DNA of 8,397 nucleotides. It comes from Competibacteraceae bacterium UBA3908 (GTDB lineage Bacteria; Pseudomonadota; Gammaproteobacteria; Competibacterales; Competibacteraceae). The DNA is taken from the NCBI GenBank assembly GCA_002391525.1, contig DGFE01000239.1, positions 1 to 8,397 on the forward strand, given 5' to 3'. The translations under genes and the position numbers were made by a program. Of this stretch, positions 1 through 6,433 are shown in pieces. The notes under the pieces were generated by a model. That model made no database searches. It saw only the letters and a program-made list of their open reading frames with translations, and had not been told where the DNA came from. How positions within the stretch are numbered: the first letter of the stretch is position 1; every line of letters begins with the position of its first letter.

Positions 1-29
1 TTTTTCTTTTTTTTTTTCAAGCAGAAGAC
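1..29. other. Sequencing adapter remnant at contig end (poly-T + partial Illumina P7)
   Basis: Bases 1-17 are T except for a C at position 6. Bases 18-29 read CAAGCAGAAGAC, the first 12 bases of the Illumina P7 flow-cell adapter. Poly-T directly before P7 is the reverse complement of a read that ran through the adapter into a poly-A tail, a known artefact at contig ends. The adapter would continue GGCATACGAGAT, but from base 30 the sequence departs from it and stays in a good coding frame, so the switch to genomic DNA is near base 30. The frame is open through this stretch and would add about nine false residues to the helicase. Confidence 0.85.
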
Positions 30-1046
30 ATAGAAGAGCTGCTGGGGGATTCCGCAACCGAATTTGAACCGTCTGACTACGCACGCGCGTTCAGCGAGCT
101 AATCGAGGCAGTCAGCGACCGGGATGAGGGCGATACAAACCATGATGGTCAGCTTGACGAGAAGGAGGCCAGAAAATTATGGAAAGATCTCGAAGAGCGT
201 TTGCATGATGAATACAACCGACCGCAAGGGGGATTCGCCCGGCTGATGTTTGGCGGAACCAAGCCAGAATCACGCCGCATGATTCAGCTTGCATTCAATC
301 GCCCAAAGAGCTTTCCGAGAGTATTGGTTGCTCAATCCATGGTCGGTCGTGAGGGACTCAACCTGCACAAAGCTTGCCGTATTTTGGTGTTGCTACATCC
401 GGAGTGGAACCCCGGCGTGGTCGAGCAACAGATCGGCCGTGTGGATCGCGTGGGGAGTCACTGGAGTTCGGAATTGGAAAAAGCGATTGAGGCGGGGATA
501 AGAGGTGATCAACTACCCAGAATAGAGGTGCGGCCTGTCGTTTTCCGTGGCACCTACGACGAGCATAACTGGCGAGTCTTGCGCGAGCGCTGGGACGATT
601 CACGAGCCCAATTGCACGGTGTGGTTATTCCACCCAGGTTTGCGGAAGCTGACCCCGAAAGTCGGGAACTGATCCAGAAAATCATCGCTGCGGCGCCAAA
701 TTTTTCGCCCAGCGGACTAACCAAGGCTCGCTATCACCTTCAGGATGTACATATTATTGACAAGGAAAGCAAGCCGCCAAAACGAATCTATATCCGGGAA
801 ATCCTGGATTTCGGTAGCGCCGAATTCACTCGCAGCCAACTCAGCGCACAAGAAAAACTGGAGATTATCGATGAATTGGGACTGGATTCATTAACGCAAG
901 CATTGGATCGGTGTTACAAAAACAAGGGCGGTGACCCGGATTACAATGCGGCGCGCGATGCCAAATTCACTCCGTTATTTCTGCGCAAGATCACGGGGCA
1001 GATAGATCGTGATGAGTTTGTCAGATCACTTAAAATCTCTGATTAG
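30..1046 (+). CDS. Superfamily 2 (SNF2-like) helicase, C-terminal part, 5' truncated
   Basis: This is the C-terminal part of an ATP-dependent superfamily 2 helicase or translocase; the first RecA-like domain lies beyond the contig end. The reading frame is open from the left edge, and only the bases after the adapter remnant are genomic. Helicase motif V is visible as VGREGLNL (codons from about 345) and motif VI as QQIGRVDRVGS with its arginine finger (about 426-458). HPEWNPGVVEQQIGR between them is typical of SNF2-like proteins. An acidic stretch before motif V contains an EF-hand-like loop (132-167). After the helicase core come about 190 residues I cannot assign to a domain. GC content is lower than in the next genes, which could mean separate origin. 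Stand-alone helicases of this type often occur in phage-defence loci such as DISARM, but nothing else here identifies such a system. The LRV gene follows after 11 bp, so the two are probably cotranscribed. Confidence 0.85.
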   Translation: MEELLGDSATEFEPSDYARAFSELIEAVSDRDEGDTNHDGQLDEKEARKLWKDLEERLHDEYNRPQGGFARLMFGGTKPESRRMIQLAFNRPKSFPRVLVAQSMVGREGLNLHKACRILVLLHPEWNPGVVEQQIGRVDRVGSHWSSELEKAIEAGIRGDQLPRIEVRPVVFRGTYDEHNWRVLRERWDDSRAQLHGVVIPPRFAEADPESRELIQKIIAAAPNFSPSGLTKARYHLQDVHIIDKESKPPKRIYIREILDFGSAEFTRSQLSAQEKLEIIDELGLDSLTQALDRCYKNKGGDPDYNAARDAKFTPLFLRKITGQIDRDEFVRSLKISD

Positions 1047-1057
1047 GCAGAACATCC

Positions 1058-2005
1058 ATGGCTAAACCTTCCACTAAACCCCCCAAACCCCGCTCGCCCA
1101 AGGCCGAAGCCGCCGATCCCGCCACCGCGCCGGAACGGCTGGCCGAACTGGCAGCCCAGGCGGTGGAACTGGCGCGGGTGGTGGCCAAGAACGCCGCCGC
1201 CCCGGAAGCCGTGCTGACCGAACTGTCCCATTCCGCCGATACCGCCACCCGCCGTGCGCTGGTCACGAACCCCGCCACGCCGCTGAACGTCCTGCATGAG
1301 ATTGCCAAGCAGTTTCCCGAGGAGTTGCTGGATAACCCAGCGCTGGACGTGTTTCTGCTGGAGAATCCAACCTTTTTCCGCGATCTGCCGGCGCCTGTCC
1401 TGCGCGCGGTGGTGAAACGGGACCATTGTTCGGCGGGGGTGCTGGCGCAGGCGGCGCAGGTAGACGATGAAGTGGTGTTGCTGGGCATCTGCCAGAATCC
1501 GGCGGCAACGCCCGAGACGGTGCGCGCCTTGCAGGCGTCGGCCTCGACTGCCGTGCGCGAGGCGGCTTTGCTGCATGTAACGGTGGTGGGCGCCGTGGAC
1601 GACTGGCCGGGCCGGCTGCGCGCGGCGGTAGCGCGGGCGCTGGTGCAGGCGGAACCCGCGCAGCGCCTGCGGAGCTTGCCCTTCCTGCGGTTGGCCGACC
1701 AGGTAGCCTCCGCCGCACCGGAGTCATCCGCCCCTGCCCATCCGCTGTTCAATGAGATGGTCCAGGATGCCGCTCGCGCTTATTCCGACGCAGCGGTTCT
1801 GGAACGGCTGGCGGGCGATGAGAATCGTGAGGCCCGCCTCGACGTCGCCTGGCATCCGGCCACGCCGCTGGCGCTGCTGGAGCGGCTGGCGGGCGATAAG
1901 GATTGGAAGGTCCGCAGCAAGGTCGCCGCGCATCCGGCCACGCCGGCCACATTGCGGGAACAGTTGTTGGAGCTACACTGCGAAAGTCCTGCGACTTTGT
2001 GGTAA
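1058..2005 (+). CDS. Leucine-rich-repeat-variant (LRV) repeat protein
   Basis: This 315-residue protein is built mainly from LRV-type helical repeats, recognisable by the recurring pattern NP-x-TP followed by LxxLAxD and an R-x-x-VA turn. Clear examples are VTNPATPLNVL (residues 69-79), CQNPAATPETVRAL (145-158), AWHPATPLALLERLAGD (264-280) and AAHPATPATLR (290-300). Residues 84-105 (FPEELLDNPALDVFLLENP region) look like a block seen in related proteins. The first 20 residues are rich in Lys and Pro and probably disordered. The Azotobacter LRV protein carries an N-terminal Fe-S cluster. Here the three cysteines (124, 145, 308) are scattered, so no such cluster is expected. There is no signal peptide or membrane segment, so it is probably cytoplasmic, and such repeats usually form a binding scaffold. 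The ATG lies 11 bp after the helicase stop with only a weak ribosome site, which suggests translational coupling. Its partner and function are unknown. Confidence 0.8.
   Translation: MAKPSTKPPKPRSPKAEAADPATAPERLAELAAQAVELARVVAKNAAAPEAVLTELSHSADTATRRALVTNPATPLNVLHEIAKQFPEELLDNPALDVFLLENPTFFRDLPAPVLRAVVKRDHCSAGVLAQAAQVDDEVVLLGICQNPAATPETVRALQASASTAVREAALLHVTVVGAVDDWPGRLRAAVARALVQAEPAQRLRSLPFLRLADQVASAAPESSAPAHPLFNEMVQDAARAYSDAAVLERLAGDENREARLDVAWHPATPLALLERLAGDKDWKVRSKVAAHPATPATLREQLLELHCESPATLW
1802..1957 (+). repeat. Tandem 78-bp repeat within the LRV gene (two copies)
   Basis: Bases 1802-1879 and 1880-1957 are two in-phase copies of a 26-codon unit. By my count about 58 of 78 positions match (74%), including near-identical 18-base starts (GAACGGCTGGCGGGCGAT versus GAGCGG...) and a shared 16-base block CATCCGGCCACGCCG plus flanking base. 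Other LRV units in the gene are much more diverged, so this pair is probably a recent internal duplication. Confidence 0.75.
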
Positions 2006-2089
2006 ATATCGCCGAGAAGCAGGGTGCAACCGATGGATTCAATATTAACCACCGTATCCAGCCCGTGAAATTCTGCATAGAGCCAAGCG

Positions 2090-2554
2090 ATGATGGGGAA
2101 AAAGCGATGGGCGGGCGGGTTGGCGATTGCCGTCGCCCTGGCAGTGAGCGGTTGTTCGGGTGGCCGACCACCCTTGAACCTGGGCGTGACCGAAACCGGG
2201 TTGGCGCCGTGCCCCAGTTCGCCGAATTGTGTCTCGTCCTGGACGGACGCCGCCGACCGACGGGTTGAACCGCTGCGCTACGCCGGCGACGCCGCGCGGG
2301 CGCGGGTCCGGCTGCTGGAGGTGCTGGGCGGCATGGAACGGGTACGCATCGTCCGGTCCGACGACGATTACATTCACGCCGAATTCCGTTCGGCGGTGTT
2401 CGGTTTCGTGGACGACGTGGAGTTCCATTTCAACCCGCCTGGCGTCATCCAGGTGCGTTCGGCGTCCCGGAGCGGGTATTACGATTTCGGCGTGAACCGG
2501 GCACGCGTGGAAACCATCCGCGCCCGGTTCGACGCATCCTCCGACACACGCTGA
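2090..2554 (+). CDS. DUF1499 family lipoprotein
   Basis: This 154-residue protein has a lipoprotein signal: positively charged start (MMGKKR), hydrophobic stretch (residues 8-19) and lipobox VSGC with the lipidated Cys at 22, so it should be anchored in the cell envelope. Glycine follows the Cys at +2 after one Ser, with no Asp at +2, consistent with outer-membrane sorting. The mature part matches DUF1499 over its whole length: LAPCPSSPNCVSS (38-50), then DDDYIHAEFRSAVFGFVDDVEFHF in the middle, then IQVRSASRSGYYDFGVNRARV near the end. The family's biochemical role is not established. Two consecutive ATGs (2090, 2093) could start translation and neither has a strong ribosome site. It lies 84 bp downstream of the LRV gene, which may be too far for tight coupling. 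No promoter is clear in that gap. It converges on the peroxidase gene. Confidence 0.88.
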   Translation: MMGKKRWAGGLAIAVALAVSGCSGGRPPLNLGVTETGLAPCPSSPNCVSSWTDAADRRVEPLRYAGDAARARVRLLEVLGGMERVRIVRSDDDYIHAEFRSAVFGFVDDVEFHFNPPGVIQVRSASRSGYYDFGVNRARVETIRARFDASSDTR

Positions 2555-2555
2555 T

Positions 2556-2601
2556 CCGACACCTTGTCGGCGTCCTGATCCGGCGCCTGGCCAGCGCCGG
2601 A
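2556..2601. terminator. Two hairpins between convergent genes, possible bidirectional terminator
   Basis: Two perfect stems occupy the 66-bp gap between the convergent DUF1499 and peroxidase genes. The first is CCGACA / TGTCGG (2556-2561 with 2565-2570, 3-nt loop). The second is TCCGGCGC / GCGCCGGA (2579-2586 with 2594-2601, 7-nt loop), 8 bp and very GC-rich. Position and stem strength fit a terminator, but no T-run follows either stem on either strand, so this is not a classical intrinsic terminator. Confidence 0.4.
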
Positions 2602-2620
2602 ACGAAGCGCGATCAAAAAC

Positions 2621-3664
2621 TCAGTTCTCGGTCAACAGGTCGCCGGGTGTCGGCGGCAATCGAGGCATGATCTGCTGCGGAAATTCGCCGTCCAAGGCAC
2701 CCAGGAAAGCAACGATGTCCTTGATTTCGCTATCGCTCAAATCCTTGTTCAGTTGAGTCTTGCCCATCACCCGTACCGCCTCGTCCAGGCTTTTGGCCGA
2801 ACCGTTGTGGAAATACGGCGCGGTATAGGTCAGATTCCGCAACGTTTGCACCCGCCACAGATATTTGTCCGTATCCTTCTGGGTGACGACGTGGCGGCCC
2901 GTATCCTCCATCAGTTTGTACTGGGCGTCGTATTTACTGCCGGGGAAGGTGGGGAATTTCATGAAAAAGCCCTGTCCCGCCGGCATGTTGGCCGAACCAT
3001 TGAAGGCCGGGCCGGAGTGGCAGGCGGTACAGCCGACCTTTGCGAAGGTTTCCAGGCCCCGTACCTGCTGCTCGGTCATGGCGGTTTTGTCGCCTCTGAC
3101 GTAGCGGTCATAAGGACTGTTGGGCGTGATCAGGGTCCGTTCGTAGGCGGCGATGGCCTTGGCGGCGTTGTCCATGGTCACGACGTCGCCCTTGCCGAAC
3201 GCTGCTTCGAAGTAGGGCTGGTAACCTGGAATCTTCTGGATGCGGCTGATGGTGGCATCCAGATCCTTCATGCCCATTTCGATGGGATTGGTCGGAGGAC
3301 CCTTGGCCTGTTCCTCCAGCGAGGCGGCGCGACCGTCCCAGAATTGTGCTGAATTGAAAGCCGCATTCCAGACGGTGGGCGCGTTACGGCCGCCGACCTG
3401 CCCATGCACGCCGATGGAAGTGGGCCGGTGATCGTCGCCGCCTTCCATCACGTTGTGGCAGGAAAAACAGGATATCGTCCCGGTCGACGAGAAGCGGGTA
3501 TCGAAATACAACATCTTACCGAGTGTGACCTTGGCTTCGGTCGTCGGATTGTCGGCGGGTGCCGGCGCGGTTTCCGGCAGCGCCTGCCATTGACCATCAG
3601 CCGCGAATCCGGCGCTAGTCAGCGCCACCATGCCAAACAGCCAAGATACAAAGCACTTTTTCAT
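2621..3664 (-). CDS. Periplasmic diheme cytochrome c peroxidase (CcpA/MauG family)
   Basis: This protein reduces hydrogen peroxide to water in the periplasm with electrons from small c-type cytochromes or cupredoxins. Counting from the upstream ATG at 3667 it has 348 residues. A Sec signal peptide is present (KK, hydrophobic residues 6-20, likely cleavage near FAA-D at 23). Two heme-binding CxxCH motifs are visible, CFSCH (67-71) and CTACH (213-217), as expected for the family. Other family blocks are VHGQVGGRNAPT (87-98), FWDGRAASLEEQA (109-121) with the likely catalytic Glu, NPIEMG (127-132), DTGRHV (255-260) and LRNLTYTAPYFHNGS (276-290). A Met at 301 lies about where classical peroxidases place the Met ligand of the high-potential heme, favouring peroxidase over MauG. 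Ligand assignment is by position, not alignment. I place the start at 3664 because GGAGG lies 6 nt upstream of that ATG but only 3 nt from the one at 3667. The nested repeats upstream may bind a regulator. Confidence 0.93.
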   Translation of the reverse strand: MKKCFVSWLFGMVALTSAGFAADGQWQALPETAPAPADNPTTEAKVTLGKMLYFDTRFSSTGTISCFSCHNVMEGGDDHRPTSIGVHGQVGGRNAPTVWNAAFNSAQFWDGRAASLEEQAKGPPTNPIEMGMKDLDATISRIQKIPGYQPYFEAAFGKGDVVTMDNAAKAIAAYERTLITPNSPYDRYVRGDKTAMTEQQVRGLETFAKVGCTACHSGPAFNGSANMPAGQGFFMKFPTFPGSKYDAQYKLMEDTGRHVVTQKDTDKYLWRVQTLRNLTYTAPYFHNGSAKSLDEAVRVMGKTQLNKDLSDSEIKDIVAFLGALDGEFPQQIMPRLPPTPGDLLTEN

Positions 3665-3670
3665 CATATT

Positions 3671-3675
3671 CCTCC
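3671..3675 (-). promoter_or_regulatory. Shine-Dalgarno site of the peroxidase gene
   Basis: The minus strand reads GGAGG followed by AATATGATG. Spacing is 3 nt to the first ATG and 6 nt to the second, so the second (3664) is the better-placed start. This is the strongest ribosome-binding site upstream of any gene in the window. Confidence 0.8.
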
Positions 3676-3703
3676 ATTTTTTTATGGGATTAAAAACGTA
3701 ACA

Positions 3704-3762
3704 CCGGAAGCTTAATTCAAGCTGAATTTCGATCGCGATCTGGACTGGCGGCGAGCTTCCGG
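3704..3762 (-). promoter_or_regulatory. Nested inverted repeats upstream of the peroxidase gene, possible operator
   Basis: An outer perfect 9-bp inverted repeat, CCGGAAGCT (3704-3712) and AGCTTCCGG (3754-3762), encloses a second one, AATTCA-AGC-TGAATT (3714-3728), and a perfect 10-bp palindrome, GATCGCGATC (3731-3740). They lie about 40-100 bp upstream of the peroxidase start. None matches the FNR/Anr consensus (TTGAT-N4-ATCAA) that controls many such peroxidases. A minus-strand TTGAAT (3715-3720) could be a -35 element, but no well-spaced -10 accompanies it. A regulatory role is inference from position and symmetry. Confidence 0.4.
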
Positions 3763-3806
3763 GGCGAACAAATAGAGGGGGGTAACCAAGGAATTCGGGG
3801 TCTTGC

Positions 3807-3926
3807 GAAAATCGTATCCGGGGCGCGTTGTGGGGCGTATTCGTCGGCGACGCGCTGGCGATGCCGGTCCGCTGGTATTACGACGTGGCGGCCTTGCAGC
3901 GGGATTTCGGCGTCATCCGCCACTAC
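3807..3926 (+). pseudogene. N-terminal remnant of an ADP-ribosylglycohydrolase
   Basis: One plus-strand frame encodes NRIRGALWGVFVGDALAMPV, then RWYYDVAALQRDFGVIRHY. This closely resembles the beginning of ADP-ribosylglycohydrolase (DraG/ARH-like) proteins, where RIRGAL-x-G-x-x-VGDALAMPVHWYYD is the typical start and the GDA region takes part in metal and substrate binding. There is no ATG or GTG in frame at the expected place; the only in-frame start-like codon is TTG at 3828, inside the conserved part, and an in-frame stop lies at 3783. After about 3926 the frame runs antisense to the end of the GGDEF-EAL gene and no longer resembles the family. Only about 40 of the roughly 300 residues remain, so this is a broken leftover, not a functional gene. 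Family recognition is from memory of the motif. Confidence 0.6.
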
Positions 3927-6268
3927 CGGCGGTCGTCGGGCGCGACGCTCAGGCCGGCTTGCCGGTCCGCCGCCAAGGGGAACGCGGCCCGGGCCAGGAA
4001 CAGCTCGGCGGCGGCGGCGTCCAGTGGCCGCGCGAAATAGTAGCCCTGGCCGAAATCGCAACCCAGTTCGGTCAGTCGTTCGACCTGTTCGCGGGTTTCC
4101 AGCCCCTCGGCGACCACCGTTTTGCCCAGCGCGCGGGCCAGGGCGATGATGGCGCGGACGATTTCCAGTCGGCTGGCGTTGTGCTCCATCGGCTGGATGA
4201 AGGTGCGGTCGATCTTGATGGTGTCGAACGGAAACTGATGCAGATAACTCAGCGAGGAGTAGCCGGTGCCGAAGTCGTCCAGCGACAGCCGAATGCGCAG
4301 GTCGCGCAGGCTGTTCAGAAGCGCGCGGGCGGCGTCGCTGTTGTCGATCAGCACGCTTTCGGTGATTTCCAGCTCCAGCAGGGCCGGATCGCAGTCCGTC
4401 TCCACCAGCACCCGGTCGATGTCGGCGACCAGTTCGGCATCGAGCAGCTGTTTGCTGGACAGGTTGACGCTGACGGTGATCGGCGTCCGTCCCGGACAGG
4501 AGCGCGTCCAGGCGGCCAGCCGGCGGCAGGATTCGGCCAGCACCTGCCGGCCCAGCGGCAGGATCAGCATGGTTTCCTCGGCCAGGGGGATGAAATCGGC
4601 GGGTGAAACCAGGCCGCGTTCGGGGTGACGCCAGCGCGCCAGCGCTTCGAAGCCCTTGACGCGGCCGGTGGCCAGATTGACGATGGGCTGGAAAAATACC
4701 TGAAACTCCTGGCGTTCCAGGGCGTGACGCAGGTCCCGCTCCAGCTGCATCGTCATGACCATCCGGTCGTACATGGCCGAGTCGAACAGGACATACGGAT
4801 AATCCTTGCCGCGCGCCTTGGCCTGGTGCAAGGCGATGTCGGCATCGCGCAACAAGTCCTCGGCGCGTCGGTAATCGCCCGTGTTCAGCGCGACGCCGAT
4901 ACTGGCGCCGGCGTGGATTTCATGGTCGTCGATGTGGAACGGGCTGGAGAGTTCCTGGTGGAGGCGTTCGGCGCAAAGCATCACGTCGCCCGGTTGGCGC
5001 AAATCCGTCAGCAGGACCAGAAATTCATCGCCGCCCAGCCGGGCGACGGTATCGCCGGTCCGCAAACCGACTTGCAGCCGCTGGCCGATGGCCACCAGCA
5101 CCCGGTCGCCGATATCGTGGCCCAGGCTGTCGTTGATGACCTTGAAACGATTGATGTCGAGATACAGGAGCGCCGACAGCTCCTGCCGCGGAAACCGACC
5201 GTCCAGCGTTTCCTGCAACCGCGCCAGGATCATGGCCCGGTTGGGCAGGCCGGTCAGCGCGTCATGGAGGGCGTGGTGCAGCAGTCGCGCCTCGACCCGT
5301 TTGCGTTCGGAAATGTCGCGCAATACGGCCAACAGCCGCGTCCGGCCTCCCATCGCGACTCGCTTGAGATGGAGCTCGGCCCAGAACGGCTCGCCCGCCG
5401 CGTTCCGAAACTGATATTCGACCGCCGGGGGATCGGCGCTGGTGGCCTGCGAGCGTTGCCGGCGCAGCGTGTCCAGCAGATCGGCGCCGGAGTCGAACAG
5501 CCAATCCTCCAGACCACAGCGCTGGCCGGCGCCGTTCGGCGGCCCGCCGAAAATTTCGCGGGTCTGACGGTTGACGTCCAGAATCAGGCCGGAATCCGGG
5601 TCGAGCACGGCCAGGGCGTCGGTGGCGCCGTCGAACAGCGCCTGATAGTTGGTTTCCGAATGCCTGAGCGCGGCCTCGGCATGGTCCAGATGATGCAAAG
5701 TGACATAAACGGCGAGTGCGGTTTCGGCGATGCGGTGGTCGTCGACGGTGAAACGGTCGCGATTCAGACCGCTGTCCAGGGTGTCGCCCAAGAGCAGAGC
5801 CAGCCCCGCGCGCCGGTGGCAGGTCCAGATCCAGTTGCGCAAGCCGGCGGTTCGGTTCAGATGGGTCGAAAACCGGGACGGCGCCTGCTCGCTCCAACCG
5901 GAATCGCAACTGCCAGGGATCTCCGGCGGGGCCATCGCCAATTCCCAGGCGGGCGGCAGCCCCTGGCTGTGGGCGGTCATGAACCGATTCCCTTGCGCGT
6001 CCCATTGCAGCAGGGCGGCGCTGTCCACGCCCAGCGTTTTCACCAGCAACTCCACCAGCAACTCGCCCAGCTCGTCGATGGGCGCTTGCCGGTTCGCCAG
6101 GCGATAAAGCTCCTCGATGACGTGGGTGATGATCTGACTGCGACGGAGTTCCTGCCGGAGTCGGCCCAGTTCGGTTTGCAGCGCCGCCAGCTTGTCTTGC
6201 AGGATTCCACATTGCCGCCGGTGGAAGTCGGACCCCTGGTGTGGTTCGATGTCAGGATCGCCGCTCAT
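3923..6268 (-). CDS. GAF-PAS-GGDEF-EAL c-di-GMP turnover protein
   Basis: This 781-residue cytoplasmic signalling protein has both the domain that makes c-di-GMP from GTP and the one that cleaves it. Order from the ATG at 6268: short coiled coil (about 16-44), GAF sensor (about 50-195), PAS sensor (about 205-325), GGDEF (about 330-495) and EAL (about 508-760). The GGDEF motif is intact (412-416), with the metal-site Asp in LDINRFK (D371) and an inhibitory-site RxxD (RTGD, 403-406) five residues before it. The EAL domain keeps all expected residues: EALARW (E541), VNLSS (N602), ELEITES (E634), LDDFGTGYSSL (D664, D665), IKID (K685), AEGLET (E721) and GQGYYF (Q741). Both activities could therefore work, and sensor input probably sets the balance. 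No membrane segments are present. The frame extends to a TTG at 6388, but those 40 residues are AT-rich, unlike the rest, so I chose the ATG. The 3' end overlaps the ADP-ribosylglycohydrolase remnant. Confidence 0.92.
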   Translation of the reverse strand: MSGDPDIEPHQGSDFHRRQCGILQDKLAALQTELGRLRQELRRSQIITHVIEELYRLANRQAPIDELGELLVELLVKTLGVDSAALLQWDAQGNRFMTAHSQGLPPAWELAMAPPEIPGSCDSGWSEQAPSRFSTHLNRTAGLRNWIWTCHRRAGLALLLGDTLDSGLNRDRFTVDDHRIAETALAVYVTLHHLDHAEAALRHSETNYQALFDGATDALAVLDPDSGLILDVNRQTREIFGGPPNGAGQRCGLEDWLFDSGADLLDTLRRQRSQATSADPPAVEYQFRNAAGEPFWAELHLKRVAMGGRTRLLAVLRDISERKRVEARLLHHALHDALTGLPNRAMILARLQETLDGRFPRQELSALLYLDINRFKVINDSLGHDIGDRVLVAIGQRLQVGLRTGDTVARLGGDEFLVLLTDLRQPGDVMLCAERLHQELSSPFHIDDHEIHAGASIGVALNTGDYRRAEDLLRDADIALHQAKARGKDYPYVLFDSAMYDRMVMTMQLERDLRHALERQEFQVFFQPIVNLATGRVKGFEALARWRHPERGLVSPADFIPLAEETMLILPLGRQVLAESCRRLAAWTRSCPGRTPITVSVNLSSKQLLDAELVADIDRVLVETDCDPALLELEITESVLIDNSDAARALLNSLRDLRIRLSLDDFGTGYSSLSYLHQFPFDTIKIDRTFIQPMEHNASRLEIVRAIIALARALGKTVVAEGLETREQVERLTELGCDFGQGYYFARPLDAAAAELFLARAAFPLAADRQAGLSVAPDDRR

Positions 6269-6363
6269 GGTTGAACCATCCGGAACCCGATTGTTGACCG
6301 CCGTCGCGCAACCTGTCACAAGGCGCCGATGGATTGCCCAAAATTTATTCTTTCCCGAAACGC

Positions 6364-6392
6364 TTGGTTTTTTCGTGCTCGATTTCAATAAT
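6364..6392 (+). promoter_or_regulatory. Candidate sigma-70 promoter of the HDOD gene
   Basis: TTGGTT (6364-6369) and AATAAT (6387-6392) are separated by exactly 17 bp in the only AT-rich stretch of the divergent intergenic region. The -10 matches TATAAT at five of six positions and the -35 matches TTGACA at three. Transcription would start near 6400, leaving a leader of about 35 nt before the ATG at 6434. I see no equally good promoter for the opposite gene. Confidence 0.45.
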
Positions 6393-6433
6393 AGTCGGCA
6401 ATTTTCGCGCTGGCTTTAGGTACGCAACCCAAC

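Noticed and set aside
162..208. A strong AAGGAGG with an ATG at 179 inside the helicase
   Set aside because: That ATG is out of frame and opens only nine codons before a stop, so the site is probably a by-product of the Glu/Lys-rich coding sequence.
1030..1752. A 240-residue Ala/Ser-rich minus-strand frame opposite the LRV gene
   Set aside because: Low complexity, no motif, and the opposite strand encodes clear LRV repeats.
3731..3740. GATCGCGATC considered as an isolated methylation or replication signal
   Set aside because: A single 10-bp palindrome gives no evidence for an origin or for a GATC cluster. It is kept only as part of the symmetric region upstream of the peroxidase.
4625..6274. 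A 549-residue plus-strand frame opposite the GGDEF-EAL gene
   Set aside because: It is the mirror of a gene with clear domains, is Gln/Val-rich without any recognisable motif, and comes from codon bias in GC-rich DNA.
6269..6388. A 40-residue N-terminal extension of the GGDEF-EAL protein from a TTG at 6388
   Set aside because: The stretch is AT-rich and intergenic in character, overlaps the candidate promoter on the other strand, and no ribosome site precedes the TTG. The ATG at 6268 is preferred.
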